DNA of 52,681 nt from Acidobacteriota bacterium (GCA_023410055.1 JAEYQK010000006.1:1-52681), one strand, 5' to 3'. Shown: positions 15,865 to 24,264, numbered from the stretch's first letter. Notes: generated by a model not told the origin, from the sequence alone. Numbers and translations are program-made.

Positions 15865-17745
15865 CTACTCCACTGTAACGGATTTGGCGAGATTCCTTGG
15901 CTGATCAACGTCGCAACCGCGCCGGATCGCGATGTGGTACGCCAGCAACTGTAACGGCACGATCTCAAGAATAGGAGATAACAATTCAGGGGCAGCTGGG
16001 ATGTAGATGACGTGGTCCGCCGACTCCCTGATCTCTTCGTCGCCTTCAGTAGCCAACGCGATCACTTTACCTGATCTCGCTTTGACTTCTTTCAGGTTCG
16101 AGATCGTTTTCTCGTAGCGCAGAACGGACGTAGGATCATCACTGTCACAGGTTGCAATGATTACGACAGGAAGATTCTCGTCTATAAGTGCATTTGGGCC
16201 ATGCTTCATCTCACCTGCGGGGTAGCCCTCGGCATGGATGTAGGAAATTTCCTTCAGCTTGAGTGCGCCTTCGAGGGCAATAGGGTAGTGAATGCCGCGG
16301 CCAAGGAAAAGGAAATCATTTGCGCGAGCATAAATCTTCGCCAGATCTTCGCATTCTTCCTCGCGGGTCGTTCCCAATAAGGACTCAAGCTTTGCTGGGA
16401 GTTTGGTCAGCTCAGAGATGTAGTGCTTTTCCTGATCGCTCGTTAGATGTCCGCGCTTTTCGGCGATGTAGAGCGCAAAGAGGAACAGCGCCGTCAACTG
16501 GGCCGTGAACGCCTTCGTCGAGGCAACGCCAATCTCAGGGCCGGCATGGGTGTAGATGGTCCCGTGGGCCTCACGGGTCACCATGGATCCCACCACATTG
16601 CAAATTGCAACAGTGGGCGAATTCTTGGATTTCGACTCGCGCTGCGCAGCGATCGTATCCGCCGTCTCGCCCGACTGCGTAATAAGCATCGTCAGATCGT
16701 TCGGGCACAGGATCGGGTCACGATATCTGTATTCGCTCGCGTAATCAACGTCCACCGGTACTCTCGCCAGCCGCTCGACCATGAACTTGCCAGCCAGACC
16801 CGCATGCCAGCTCGTGCCACACGCAGCGATGTTGAGCTTCTTCATGGCGCGGAAGTCGTCGTCGCTGAGTTCCATTTCGTCGAGGAAGACACGCCCGCTA
16901 TCAAGCGATACACGCCCGAGGGTGGTATCACGCACGGCTCGGGGCTGCTCGTAAATCTCCTTCAGCATGAAGTGCTTGAAGCCGCCCTTTTCCGCCATAA
17001 TGGGGTCCCAGGTGATGTGCTGCACCTGGCGCTCGATCGGATGGCCTTCGAAATCGGTGAGCTTCACGCCCGAAGGTGTAATGACAGCCAGATCGCCATC
17101 ACTCAAGAAAAAGAGATCGCGCGTGTGATAGAGGATTGCCGGAACGTCTGACGCCACAAAGTACTCGTCTTTCCCAAGTCCAATTACCGCGGGCGGCCCG
17201 TTACGGGCGGCAACTATCTTGTTCGGCTCCTCGGTCGATATTACGGCCAAAGCGAACACTCCGGTCAGTTGAGATACCGTCTTCCGAACCGCTTCCTCCA
17301 ACGAGCCTCCGTGCCCATTGCGCTCGCGAATGAAATATCGCTCCACCATGTGAGCGATAATTTCGGTATCCGTTTCCGTCGTGAACTTGTGCCCTTCCTC
17401 GACGAGTTTCTTCTTCAGGACCATGTAATTCTCGATGATCCCGTTGTGGACTACGACAATCTTCTGGGTGCAATCGCGATGCGGGTGAGCATTTTCTTCT
17501 GTCGGGCGACCATGCGTGGCCCAGCGCGTGTGACCAATGCCATAGGTGCCATCAATCGGCTTTAGTCGGATGACCTCTTCCAAATTGCGGAGTTTACCCT
17601 CGGCGCGGCGAATCTGTAGGCCTTCGCCATTCCCAGCTACGGCAATTCCAGCTGAATCATACCCGCGATATTCGAGACGACGCAGTCCATCGATGATTAC
17701 GGGGACTACACGTTTTTTTCCGACATATCCGACGATTCCACACAT
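15865..17745 (-). CDS. glmS: Glutamine-fructose-6-phosphate aminotransferase (isomerising)
   Basis: A 626-residue enzyme making glucosamine-6-phosphate, the first step toward UDP-GlcNAc, peptidoglycan and LPS. The N-terminal glutaminase begins MCGIVGYVG with nucleophile Cys2 and shows GIGHTRWATHGRP and HNGIIENY. Two SIS sugar-isomerase domains follow (AACGTSWHAGL, ITQSGETADTIAA, EIGVASTKAFTAQ, then ALEGALKLKEISYIHAEGY), ending LAKSVTVE. Length and ends are those of the family. I see no glmS ribozyme core upstream. purS lies about 190 bases upstream on the same strand. Confidence 0.98.
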   Translation of the reverse strand: MCGIVGYVGKKRVVPVIIDGLRRLEYRGYDSAGIAVAGNGEGLQIRRAEGKLRNLEEVIRLKPIDGTYGIGHTRWATHGRPTEENAHPHRDCTQKIVVVHNGIIENYMVLKKKLVEEGHKFTTETDTEIIAHMVERYFIRERNGHGGSLEEAVRKTVSQLTGVFALAVISTEEPNKIVAARNGPPAVIGLGKDEYFVASDVPAILYHTRDLFFLSDGDLAVITPSGVKLTDFEGHPIERQVQHITWDPIMAEKGGFKHFMLKEIYEQPRAVRDTTLGRVSLDSGRVFLDEMELSDDDFRAMKKLNIAACGTSWHAGLAGKFMVERLARVPVDVDYASEYRYRDPILCPNDLTMLITQSGETADTIAAQRESKSKNSPTVAICNVVGSMVTREAHGTIYTHAGPEIGVASTKAFTAQLTALFLFALYIAEKRGHLTSDQEKHYISELTKLPAKLESLLGTTREEECEDLAKIYARANDFLFLGRGIHYPIALEGALKLKEISYIHAEGYPAGEMKHGPNALIDENLPVVIIATCDSDDPTSVLRYEKTISNLKEVKARSGKVIALATEGDEEIRESADHVIYIPAAPELLSPILEIVPLQLLAYHIAIRRGCDVDQPRNLAKSVTVE

Positions 17746-17938
17746 ATAAGAAACCCCGCTAAGAGAAGTCGGGCGATGCTGTCGTTCCTTGCTGATTCAG
17801 CAACATGCGCTCACTCATTAGATTACGCCTATCCAACTTATGGATTCGCAGAACGACGAAAGTTGCTGATGGAAAAAGTTACCGCGGCCATAAACGCAGC
17901 TTATGTGGCAATCTTCGTGGACGCGGGATTCTCAGGCC

Positions 17939-18184
17939 TTAATCCTCGAGGAGATACCTGTATTCCTCAATCACCGGGTTTGTCAGGACTTCCCGCGCAA
18001 TTCGAGCCACTTCGACGTCCGCCTGCTCGCGGGTCAATCCCCCGTTCAGCGAGATTTCGAAATACTTGCCTTGGCGCACATCCCCCACTCCCTGGTATCC
18101 CATCTTCTTGAGGGCGCCGTAAATGGTTTTCCCCTGAGGGTCTAAAACGGTCTTCTTCAGCGAAACATAGACGTAGGCTTTCAT
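17939..18184 (-). CDS. purS: Phosphoribosylformylglycinamidine synthase subunit PurS
   Basis: An 81-residue protein with the PurS pattern: MKAYVYVSLKKTVLDPQGKTI, ALKKMGYQGVGDVRQGKYFEI, and a final ARIAREVLTNPVIEEYRY. PurS is the small subunit that joins PurL and PurQ to form the three-part FGAM synthase of purine synthesis, probably organising ammonia transfer. purQ and purL are not beside it here, so the complex is encoded at scattered sites. It is followed on the same strand by glmS after about 190 bases; co-transcription is possible but not shown. Confidence 0.93.
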   Translation of the reverse strand: MKAYVYVSLKKTVLDPQGKTIYGALKKMGYQGVGDVRQGKYFEISLNGGLTREQADVEVARIAREVLTNPVIEEYRYLLED

Positions 18185-18240
18185 CTTGGGTCAATTATAT
18201 AGCCCAGCAGCCCCCAAAGGGCATCAATCCTCTCGCGTCC

Positions 18241-18271
18241 AAAAAGAAGGCGCTGGATATCAACCAGCGCC
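18241..18271 (-). terminator. Terminator-like hairpin downstream of ada
   Basis: On the minus strand GGCGCTGG-TTGATAT-CCAGCGCC (perfect 8-bp stem) is followed by TTCTTTTTGG. It lies about 130 bases past the ada stop and 57 bases before the purS start, so it would separate the two units. The rest of 18185-18398 shows no convincing gene. Confidence 0.65.
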
Positions 18272-18398
18272 CGGAGGGAGATGATTACATGTATAAAGAT
18301 GCCGTTCAGAGCATGGCGGATTCAGGGAGATCCCTGGTCAGACCGCACGTGCCATGCGCCCCTTTCGATTTGGCCCATCGGCCCTTAGTTGGCGCCCC

Positions 18399-19508
18399 TC
18401 ACGCGAGGGAGTCACTCGTCCCAGACCGCTCTCTTGCCAGCAGTGCCTTCTTTCGCTCAAGGCCCCACCTATAGCCGGTCAACTTTCCATCGGAGCCAAC
18501 AACTCTGTGACACGGAATGACAACGGCCACAGGATTCGTCGCACAGGCTCTCGCCACCGCTCTGCATCCCTGCGGATTGCCGAGTTCGATGGCCAGCTGT
18601 GAGTACGATCGCGTCTCCCCTCGCGGAATACGCCGCAAGGCTTCGTACACGCGCTTCTGGAACGCCGTCAGCTGAATGTCTATCGGCAGTTCCAGTTTCG
18701 GACTCTTCCCTTCAGCTTCTCTAGTCAGTTCCCGCAGCCACTCGCCCAGACTCTCCTGCTGGCGAACAACATCCGCTCTGGGGAACTCCGAATGGAACTC
18801 TTTTAGCAGCGCGCTCTCTGAGTCGCCGATCTTGACGGAGCACACGCCTTTCTCGGTGGCGCCCATGAGTATTCGCCCGAGCGAGCACTCGCCAATAGCA
18901 AACCGGATTCTCACACCGGGCGCGCCCTTCCCGTACGTCGCAGGAGTCATGCCGATGAATTCCGCGGCCCGCTCGTAAACTCGACTGCTCGAGCCATAGC
19001 CCACCTCGTACGTGGCATCCGTAACGTCTCGTCCCTTCACCCTAAGCTCCACCTTGAAGGCCGCCAGTCGCCTCGCGTCGATGTATTGTCTGGGCGAAAT
19101 TCCCGTGACTTTCTTGAACACCTTCTGCAAATGGGTCGGATTAAGGGCGGTTTTTGAACCTAATTCACGCAACGAAAGCGAGCCGTCGATATTCTTCTCG
19201 ATGTACCGGCACACAGTCCGAACAAGTTCCAACTGTGCGTCACCCGCGCCCACCATTTCCGGACGACACCTCTTGCACGCCCTGAACCCGGCACGTTCCG
19301 CCTCGGCCGCCGCAAAGAACAGTTGTACGTTCTCCGGTCGAGGCTTTCGCGCCGCACACGTCGGTTTGCAGTAAATGCCCGTCGTGTGTACTCCGTAATA
19401 CACCACGCCATCGAAACGTGCGTCGCGTTCGACGATTGCTTGCCACTCACGACTGTTAGCGTCTTCCGCCATTCGGTGCGTCATTGATTGTAGTATTTGC
19501 GTCGCCAT
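18399..19508 (-). CDS. ada: Ada: methylphosphotriester/O6-methylguanine-DNA methyltransferase and AraC-type regulator
   Basis: A 369-residue three-part protein. The N-terminal zinc domain carries C47, C51, C78 and C81 (YCKPTC and CKRC); C47 corresponds to the cysteine that accepts methyl groups from DNA phosphotriesters and so activates the protein as a transcription factor. An AraC-type HTH region spans about 92-190 (SLRELGSKTALNPTHLQKVF). The C-terminal MGMT domain has VIPCHRVVGSDG with C333. All methyl-accepting residues are present, in contrast to the ATL protein at 10085. The start could instead be at internal ATGs (residues 9 or 13). Its 5' end overlaps the frame of a small upstream gene. 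Confidence 0.93.
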   Translation of the reverse strand: MATQILQSMTHRMAEDANSREWQAIVERDARFDGVVYYGVHTTGIYCKPTCAARKPRPENVQLFFAAAEAERAGFRACKRCRPEMVGAGDAQLELVRTVCRYIEKNIDGSLSLRELGSKTALNPTHLQKVFKKVTGISPRQYIDARRLAAFKVELRVKGRDVTDATYEVGYGSSSRVYERAAEFIGMTPATYGKGAPGVRIRFAIGECSLGRILMGATEKGVCSVKIGDSESALLKEFHSEFPRADVVRQQESLGEWLRELTREAEGKSPKLELPIDIQLTAFQKRVYEALRRIPRGETRSYSQLAIELGNPQGCRAVARACATNPVAVVIPCHRVVGSDGKLTGYRWGLERKKALLARERSGTSDSLA

Positions 19509-19912
19509 GGCTGAAACTTATACCCACAGAGCGACCGGGCACTATCCGAATCTTGACGGCAAACAAGAAAAAGCCGGGTGCATTTGACCAGCCGGGTGCA
19601 TTTGACCCGGCCCAAGTTCCTGTTCCAAATTGCGGGTAATCTTACGCGGCGTATTTCTTTTCCAGCTTTGACCGTGCTCTGCTGGAAAGCGGCACGCGCC
19701 CTGCTCATGTCGCAGTCTAGTGCAGGGTCGCTCGAATTCAGCTTGGTTTCTTCTGGTTGAATTGCGAATGAACTCTTCTCCATGGATTGTTGCGTTTTAG
19801 GACGAGGGTGGATGCGCATGCTGGCGCGTATTCTTCGCTCCGCATCTTCCCATTGTTCGCGAGCGGTACCGAGTACGCGGCGCGTGGCCTCCCGGCCCTG
19901 CTCCCGAGCCAT
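19481..19912 (-). CDS. Hypothetical protein upstream of ada
   Basis: An open frame of 143 residues from ATG 19912 (GGGGA nine bases upstream; an alternative ATG lies at 19924). The N-terminal half (REATRRVLGTAREQWEDAERR) is strongly helical and charged, with gene-like composition. The C-terminal part contains an exact in-frame duplication of six residues (VKCTRL twice) caused by an 18-bp tandem repeat, and reads less like a protein; a frameshift or degraded end is possible. The frame runs 28 bases into ada. I do not recognise a family. Confidence 0.4.
   Translation of the reverse strand: MAREQGREATRRVLGTAREQWEDAERRIRASMRIHPRPKTQQSMEKSSFAIQPEETKLNSSDPALDCDMSRARAAFQQSTVKAGKEIRRVRLPAIWNRNLGRVKCTRLVKCTRLFLVCRQDSDSARSLCGYKFQPWRRKYYNQ
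19572..19607. repeat. 18-bp tandem repeat, two exact copies
   Basis: AGCCGGGTGCATTTGACC occurs twice back to back, followed by a partial CCGG. Because 18 is a multiple of three, it keeps the minus-strand frame open and duplicates six residues. Confidence 0.85.
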
Positions 19913-20043
19913 GAATGTCCCCATTCTGAAGTAGTGCCCGACTAGATGCGGGCCTTTAGAGGTTGGAAACTGCTGCCGGAAACGCTCTCCACCTCAGCCT
20001 GCTTGTGTTCTCCACGACTTAGGTCGTAAGCTTCTCGGTCATT

Positions 20044-21045
20044 GTGTTTATGTTGCGATTCAAGCTGGTATACAGTGACGACTACTACCTTCCGATCGGG
20101 GATCACATCTTCCCGGCACAGAAGTACCGCCTCGTCCACCAGCAATTACTCGGAAAGCAAGTTGCTGACGAGTCCGACTTCTTACCGCCCTCGCCCGCCA
20201 CTGACGACGATGTTCGCCTCGTACACACGCGCGACTACGTAGACAAGCTCCGCACAGGGATGCTTTCGGCCAAAGAGGAACTTGTGATGGAAATCCCATT
20301 CACGCCAAATCTAGTCAAAGCGTGCTGGCTGAGTGCAGGCGGCTCAATCAAGGCGGCCGAAATGGCCTTGCGTGACGGAGTTGCAATCAACGTGGGAGGA
20401 GGATTCCATCATGCCTTTGCGGATCATGGCGAAGGATTCTGCCTGATCAACGATGTAGCCATCGCTATCCGACGCATGATCTGCGACGGCAAGATCGCTC
20501 GTGCCATGACCCTCGACTGTGATGTTCATCAGGGCAACGGGACGGCAGCTATATTCACCCAAGAACCGCTGGAACCTCAACCGCTTCCGTCGTGGTCAGC
20601 GCCGATGTTCGCCCCACCTCATCCCGTGAATGTCAAAGAAACTCGTCCGGGTGATGTCTTCACCATCTCTCTGCACCAGGAAAACAACTATCCCGCTTGG
20701 AAGCCTCCATCATCGATTGACGTCAATCTTCCTGATCGCACTACCGATGCTGAGTATCTCGCCTGGCTAGACAATGCACTCACGTCCGCACTGCGCCAAT
20801 TTGAGCCGGACTTAATCTGTTACCTGGCTGGTGCTGATCCTTATGCTGAAGACCAACTCGGTGGCCTCTCTTTGTCAATCGATGGACTTAAGCAGCGTGA
20901 CGAATTCGTCTTCAATGTCTGCAAATCCAAGAACATTCCCGTTATGGTCACCTTTGCCGGAGGTTACGCGCGACGCCTCGAAGACACTGTCACCATCCAC
21001 TGCAACACCGTCCAAGCCGCAAAGGAAGTGTTCAACTGGCGCTGA
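20044..21045 (+). CDS. Histone-deacetylase-family amidohydrolase (class IV-like)
   Basis: A 333-residue zinc hydrolase of the HDAC/AcuC/acetylpolyamine amidohydrolase superfamily. Motifs: VGGGFHHAFADHGEGFCLINDVAIA (active-site histidine pair and entrance), LDCDVHQGNGTA (zinc ligands Asp and His), a CYLAGADPYAEDQLGGL zinc-ligand aspartate, and a TFAGGYAR end. The short form and motif wording resemble class IV (HDAC11-like) bacterial proteins. The substrate could be an acetylated protein lysine or a small acetylated amine; bacteria have many such enzymes and the sequence does not decide. An internal start a few codons later (residue 3) is possible. It stands alone, followed by a strong hairpin. 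Confidence 0.88.
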   Translation: MFMLRFKLVYSDDYYLPIGDHIFPAQKYRLVHQQLLGKQVADESDFLPPSPATDDDVRLVHTRDYVDKLRTGMLSAKEELVMEIPFTPNLVKACWLSAGGSIKAAEMALRDGVAINVGGGFHHAFADHGEGFCLINDVAIAIRRMICDGKIARAMTLDCDVHQGNGTAAIFTQEPLEPQPLPSWSAPMFAPPHPVNVKETRPGDVFTISLHQENNYPAWKPPSSIDVNLPDRTTDAEYLAWLDNALTSALRQFEPDLICYLAGADPYAEDQLGGLSLSIDGLKQRDEFVFNVCKSKNIPVMVTFAGGYARRLEDTVTIHCNTVQAAKEVFNWR

Positions 21046-21174
21046 TTCCGGAGCGAACGGTTTCGGTTCTCGTCAATGCGATGCGTGGATGCGCCACGCT
21101 CGGAGTTAAGCGCTCTGCCCAAGGTGGAACGAAAAGGGTTCGTCTCGAGTTCCTGATGGCTGCCTGAAGCACAA

Positions 21175-21208
21175 AAACTCGGGACAAGGTCAGACCTGTC
21201 CCGAGTTT
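21175..21208. terminator. Bidirectional terminator between the convergent HDAC and malic enzyme genes
   Basis: AAACTCGGGACA and TGTCCCGAGTTT form a 12-bp perfect stem whose inner bases (GGTC/GACC) extend the pairing with one bulged A. A-rich sequence precedes and T-containing sequence follows, so it can serve both strands. Confidence 0.85.
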
Positions 21209-21238
21209 GATTCAACAGAATTGGGGGCTGGTGCTCTC

Positions 21239-22552
21239 TTACACGTCGCACGCGGTAGCAGCCAGCTCCGTGTCTCGCTGAATGTAGGCTAGCCTGCGCT
21301 CAAGCTGCTGTTTGTAATGGTCGAGATCAACCGGCTGTTGTGCTACTCCAGTCTGCATCGCAGTTTTGGCTACGGCATACGATTCCCAAGCCATAACACG
21401 CGGATCGAAAGGCTTAGGAATGATGTAGTCACGACCGAACTTGAGCGACTCGACGCCATATGCGTGGCAGACTTCCTCAGGCACCGGTTCGTGGGCAAGG
21501 GCGGCGAGGGCGCGACTGGCGGCCACCTTCATGTCTTCGTTAATACATGTCGCGTGTACGTCAAGAGCACCGCGGAAGATGAATGGGAACCCGAGCACGT
21601 TGTTAACCTGGTTGGGATAGTCTGAACGACCGGTCGCCATGATGATGTCCGGGCGGGCATCCATCGCGTCACGATACTTAATCTCGGGATCGGGATTCGC
21701 CAACGCGAAGACGACCGGATCATGATTCATGGAACGAATCATGTCCTGGGTGAAGGCGCCCTTAACCGACAACCCAACCAGCACGTCGCAGCCACGAACT
21801 GCTTCTTCTAGCGTTCGCGCCGGACTGCCGGTCGCGAGCCGGTCTTTGTACTTGTTCATACCACTGGTGCGACCTTTGAACACCACGCCCTTCGTGTCAA
21901 CCATGATGACGTTCTCGCGTTTCACGCCCAAGCGGATGTAAAGTTCCGCACACGAAATCGCGGCAGCGCCCGCGCCGTTGAAAACAACGCGCACGTCCTC
22001 GATCTTTTTGCCGACCAGTTCGAGCGCGTTCAACATCGCGGCAGCCGAGATAATCGCCGTTCCATGCTGATCATCATGGAAAACAGGGATCTTCATGGTC
22101 GCTTTTAGCGTTTCCTCGATCTTGAAGCACTCAGGCGCCTTGATGTCCTCGAGATTGATTCCGCCAAAAGTGGGCTCAAGGAGTTGGCAAACCTTAATCA
22201 CGTCGTCTGGATTCTCGCTATTGACCTCAAGATCGAAAACGTCGACGTCCGCAAAGCGCTTGAAGAGAACGCCCTTTCCTTCCATGACCGGTTTCCCAGC
22301 CAAAGCGCCGATGTTGCCTAGTCCGAGAACTGCAGTTCCGTTGGTGACAACAGCAACCAGATTCGCACGAGCTGTGTACTTGAAGGCAGCTTGCGGATTT
22401 TCTTCGATTACAAGACACGGCTGTGCTACGCCCGGCGTGTAGGCCAGGCTCAAATCCCTTTGTGTTTTGCAGGGTTTAGTGGAAACGACTTCGATTTTTC
22501 CTGCCCGACTCCCGTCGTGGTAGTCGAGTGCCTCTTGCCTGGTAATGGCCAT
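21239..22552 (-). CDS. NAD(P)-dependent malic enzyme (short form)
   Basis: A 437-residue malic enzyme, which decarboxylates malate to pyruvate while reducing NAD(P). LSLAYTPGVAQPCL, VTNGTAVLGLGNIG, GKGVLFKRFADVDVFDLE, PVFHDDQHGTAI (metal and substrate site), VVFNGAGAAAISC (nucleotide fold) and FALANPDPEI are all present. It lacks the C-terminal phosphotransacetylase-like domain of MaeB proteins and so resembles the short bacterial form. The gene is divergent from the Crp/Fnr gene, with a 400-base spacer containing a GTGA-N6-TCAC palindrome 169 bases upstream of its start, a possible site of control. Confidence 0.93.
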   Translation of the reverse strand: MAITRQEALDYHDGSRAGKIEVVSTKPCKTQRDLSLAYTPGVAQPCLVIEENPQAAFKYTARANLVAVVTNGTAVLGLGNIGALAGKPVMEGKGVLFKRFADVDVFDLEVNSENPDDVIKVCQLLEPTFGGINLEDIKAPECFKIEETLKATMKIPVFHDDQHGTAIISAAAMLNALELVGKKIEDVRVVFNGAGAAAISCAELYIRLGVKRENVIMVDTKGVVFKGRTSGMNKYKDRLATGSPARTLEEAVRGCDVLVGLSVKGAFTQDMIRSMNHDPVVFALANPDPEIKYRDAMDARPDIIMATGRSDYPNQVNNVLGFPFIFRGALDVHATCINEDMKVAASRALAALAHEPVPEEVCHAYGVESLKFGRDYIIPKPFDPRVMAWESYAVAKTAMQTGVAQQPVDLDHYKQQLERRLAYIQRDTELAATACDV

Positions 22553-22719
22553 TATGAATGCTCCGTTACAACCGCTTTTATGAAATGACTTCAGCGCGGT
22601 CGGCGGAGGAAGTGACCACGACTCGGCACAACGCGAAGCCCTCAGGTGCGCTTGCGGTAAAAAGTATTAAGAGTACTAAGCACCCATGCTTACACTAATG
22701 CGCTGAAGCACAGCTGAAC

Positions 22720-22735
22720 CGTGACGTGCATCACG
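22720..22735. promoter_or_regulatory. Crp/Fnr-type operator-like palindrome, site 1
   Basis: CGTGACGTGCATCACG contains GTGA-N6-TCAC, the core of the classical CRP-family operator, in the divergent spacer between malic enzyme and the first Crp/Fnr-like gene. A second GTGA-N6-TCAC lies at 23715-23728 before the next Crp-like gene. Autoregulation is a natural inference. Confidence 0.55.
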
Positions 22736-22884
22736 ATAACTATGTGAATTTTTGCTACCTATGATTTCTACCGCTGATAGGTCCGATGAATTCGGCCTGC
22801 GCGCCTTCTTGCCAGAGTCACAATCCCGCAGGCGGAATATGCCTGCCATAGCCGAAATCGGAGGAAATCGGCCGCATTGCAGTG

Positions 22885-22922
22885 ATTTTGGATAGTGACC
22901 GTAATTTTGGATGGTGACCGTA
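22885..22922 (+). repeat. 19-bp tandem repeat upstream of the first Crp/Fnr gene
   Basis: ATTTTGGATAGTGACCGTA is followed at once by a copy with one change (A to G). Each unit contains a GTGA half-site. It ends 29 bases before the chosen start codon, so bound protein or local structure there could block initiation. Confidence 0.6.
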
Positions 22923-22951
22923 GTAGAATGAAATGTCACAGGGGGTTGTGC

Positions 22952-23671
22952 GTGTTATCACCATACGGGTTGGATATCATCGAAAGCTGCTTCACGTGCA
23001 AACTGCGCGCGGATCGCATTTTTTGTGACCTCCCTGCCGCCGCACTGCAGTCATTTGAAGCCATAAAGTACGCCACGGCATACCCGAAAGGCGCCGTGCT
23101 GTTCGTGGAAGGCCAAGCCCCCCGAGGAATATTTGTCCTCTGCAAAGGCCGCGTAAAGCTTTCGATATCTTCCAGCGACGGCAAGACGCTGATTCTTAAG
23201 ATCGCAGAGGCCGGTGAGGTATTGGGCCTCAGCGCAACCGTCTCTGGGAAGCAGTACGAACTGACAGCGGAGACAATCGACCCCTGTCAAGTCAACTTCG
23301 TCAAGCGAGAAGACTTCCTCCGATTCCTCAGGGAGCATTCAGATGCCTGCTTCCGCGTTGCGGAGCAGTTGAGCGACAAATACAATGCCGCCTGCCATGA
23401 GATTCGATCCTTGGGGCTGTCGCATTCAGCGGCGGAAAAGCTGGCGAAGCTGCTTTTGGAGTGGAGTTCAAAGAACGGCGAAGCTCAGAAGCAGGAACCA
23501 AGACTGAAGCTCGCACTGACTCATGAAGAAATCGCTCAGATGATCGGCACGTCACGCGAAACGGTAACGAGACTCTTCGCGGATCTCAAGAAGCGTCAGA
23601 TCGTGCAAGCTAAAGGGTCAACACTCCTCATCCGGAATAAGGCTGCCCTGAAACAACTCGCAAGCGGCTAA
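22952..23671 (+). CDS. Crp/Fnr-family transcription regulator with CxxCx8C N-terminus
   Basis: A 239-residue regulator. The start is uncertain: GTG 22952 follows GGGGG at good spacing and is chosen, though the frame stays open to 22895. The N-terminus SCFTCKLRADRIFC is a three-cysteine motif comparable in position, not spacing, to the Fe-S ligands of FNR. A cyclic-nucleotide-binding-type beta roll follows (GAVLFVEGQAPRGIFVLCKGRVKL), then a dimerisation helix and a C-terminal HTH: LTHEEIAQMIGTSRETVTRLFADLKKRQIV. It lies upstream of a paralogue lacking the HTH and of the cytochrome/barrel operon, so control of respiration or metal reduction is a reasonable guess. The sensed signal is unknown. 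Confidence 0.88.
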   Translation: MLSPYGLDIIESCFTCKLRADRIFCDLPAAALQSFEAIKYATAYPKGAVLFVEGQAPRGIFVLCKGRVKLSISSSDGKTLILKIAEAGEVLGLSATVSGKQYELTAETIDPCQVNFVKREDFLRFLREHSDACFRVAEQLSDKYNAACHEIRSLGLSHSAAEKLAKLLLEWSSKNGEAQKQEPRLKLALTHEEIAQMIGTSRETVTRLFADLKKRQIVQAKGSTLLIRNKAALKQLASG

Positions 23672-23714
23672 AGCATTGAAAATGAGGGCTGATGTACAGG
23701 GATCACCTCTAGAA

Positions 23715-23728
23715 GTGACTCTCATCAC
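23715..23728. promoter_or_regulatory. Crp/Fnr-type operator-like palindrome, site 2
   Basis: GTGACTCTCATCAC has the GTGA-N6-TCAC core and lies 35 bases before the ATG of the second Crp-like gene, a position suited to repression or class II activation. It matches site 1 in architecture. Confidence 0.55.
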
Positions 23729-23763
23729 TGCCATAAACTCGCATTAGCATTAATCAAGAGTGT

Positions 23764-24264
23764 ATGGAGAGCGTCACATATCCAAGCTGTTTCCGCTGCG
23801 AGTTGCGGCCAGATCGCGTATTCTGCGATCTCCCCTCAGACGCGCTCCAGTCGTTTGACGAAATCAAAACGACGACGGTTTATCCTAGGGGCGCCACCCT
23901 CTTCGGCGAAGGCCGTCAGCCAAAAGGGATTTTCGTGCTCTGTGATGGCCGCGCAAAGCTCTCCGTCTCCGGTGAGAATGGCAAGCGGTTGATGCTGCGA
24001 GTCGCCGGGCCTGGTGAGGTTCTAGGCCTTAGTTCCACCTTGTCGGGACGACCCTACGAAATCACGGCCGAAGCCCTTGATGCATCACAGGTTGTGTTCG
24101 TAAAGCGCAAAGATCTTTTGAAGTTCTTGCGCGACCATCGCGAGGCGTGCATGCAAGTCGTTCACTTGTTAAGCGGTGACTTGCACAACGCCTACGAGCG
24201 TGTTCGCTCCATTGGGCTCTCTAGGACTCGAAAACCCAAATTGGCTGCCCGAGCTAGAGCATAG
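23764..24264 (+). CDS. Crp/Fnr-like sensor protein without DNA-binding domain
   Basis: A 166-residue paralogue of the preceding regulator. It keeps the three-cysteine start (PSCFRCELRPDRVFC, the same CxxCx8C spacing) and the full beta-roll sensor (GATLFGEGRQPKGIFVLCDGRAKL, GEVLGLSSTLSGRPYE) and part of the dimerisation helix. It ends RSIGLSRTRKPKLAARARA with no HTH. The following DNA encodes no HTH remnant in any frame I checked. It may be a truncated duplicate or a dominant partner that dimerises with the full-length protein and blocks DNA binding. The GTGA-N6-TCAC site just upstream suggests it is itself a target. Confidence 0.8.
   Translation: MESVTYPSCFRCELRPDRVFCDLPSDALQSFDEIKTTTVYPRGATLFGEGRQPKGIFVLCDGRAKLSVSGENGKRLMLRVAGPGEVLGLSSTLSGRPYEITAEALDASQVVFVKRKDLLKFLRDHREACMQVVHLLSGDLHNAYERVRSIGLSRTRKPKLAARARA

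Larger units (their letters stand above)
22553..22951. other. Divergent regulatory spacer, no gene seen
   Basis: About 400 bases between malic enzyme (minus) and the Crp/Fnr gene (plus). It holds the GTGA-N6-TCAC palindrome and the 19-bp tandem repeat. The part after 22650 is AT-rich in places (TTTTTGCTACCTATGATTTC), as expected for promoters. No open frame with coding character was found. Confidence 0.5.

Noticed and set aside
17746..17938. glmS ribozyme in the glmS leader
   Set aside because: No matching core is visible in the 190-base leader.
18289..18474. A 61-codon plus-strand frame preceded by GGAGGGAG
   Set aside because: The ribosome-binding site is attractive, but the second half is antisense to the end of ada and the product shows no family or hydrophobic pattern. 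Kept only as a weak possibility.
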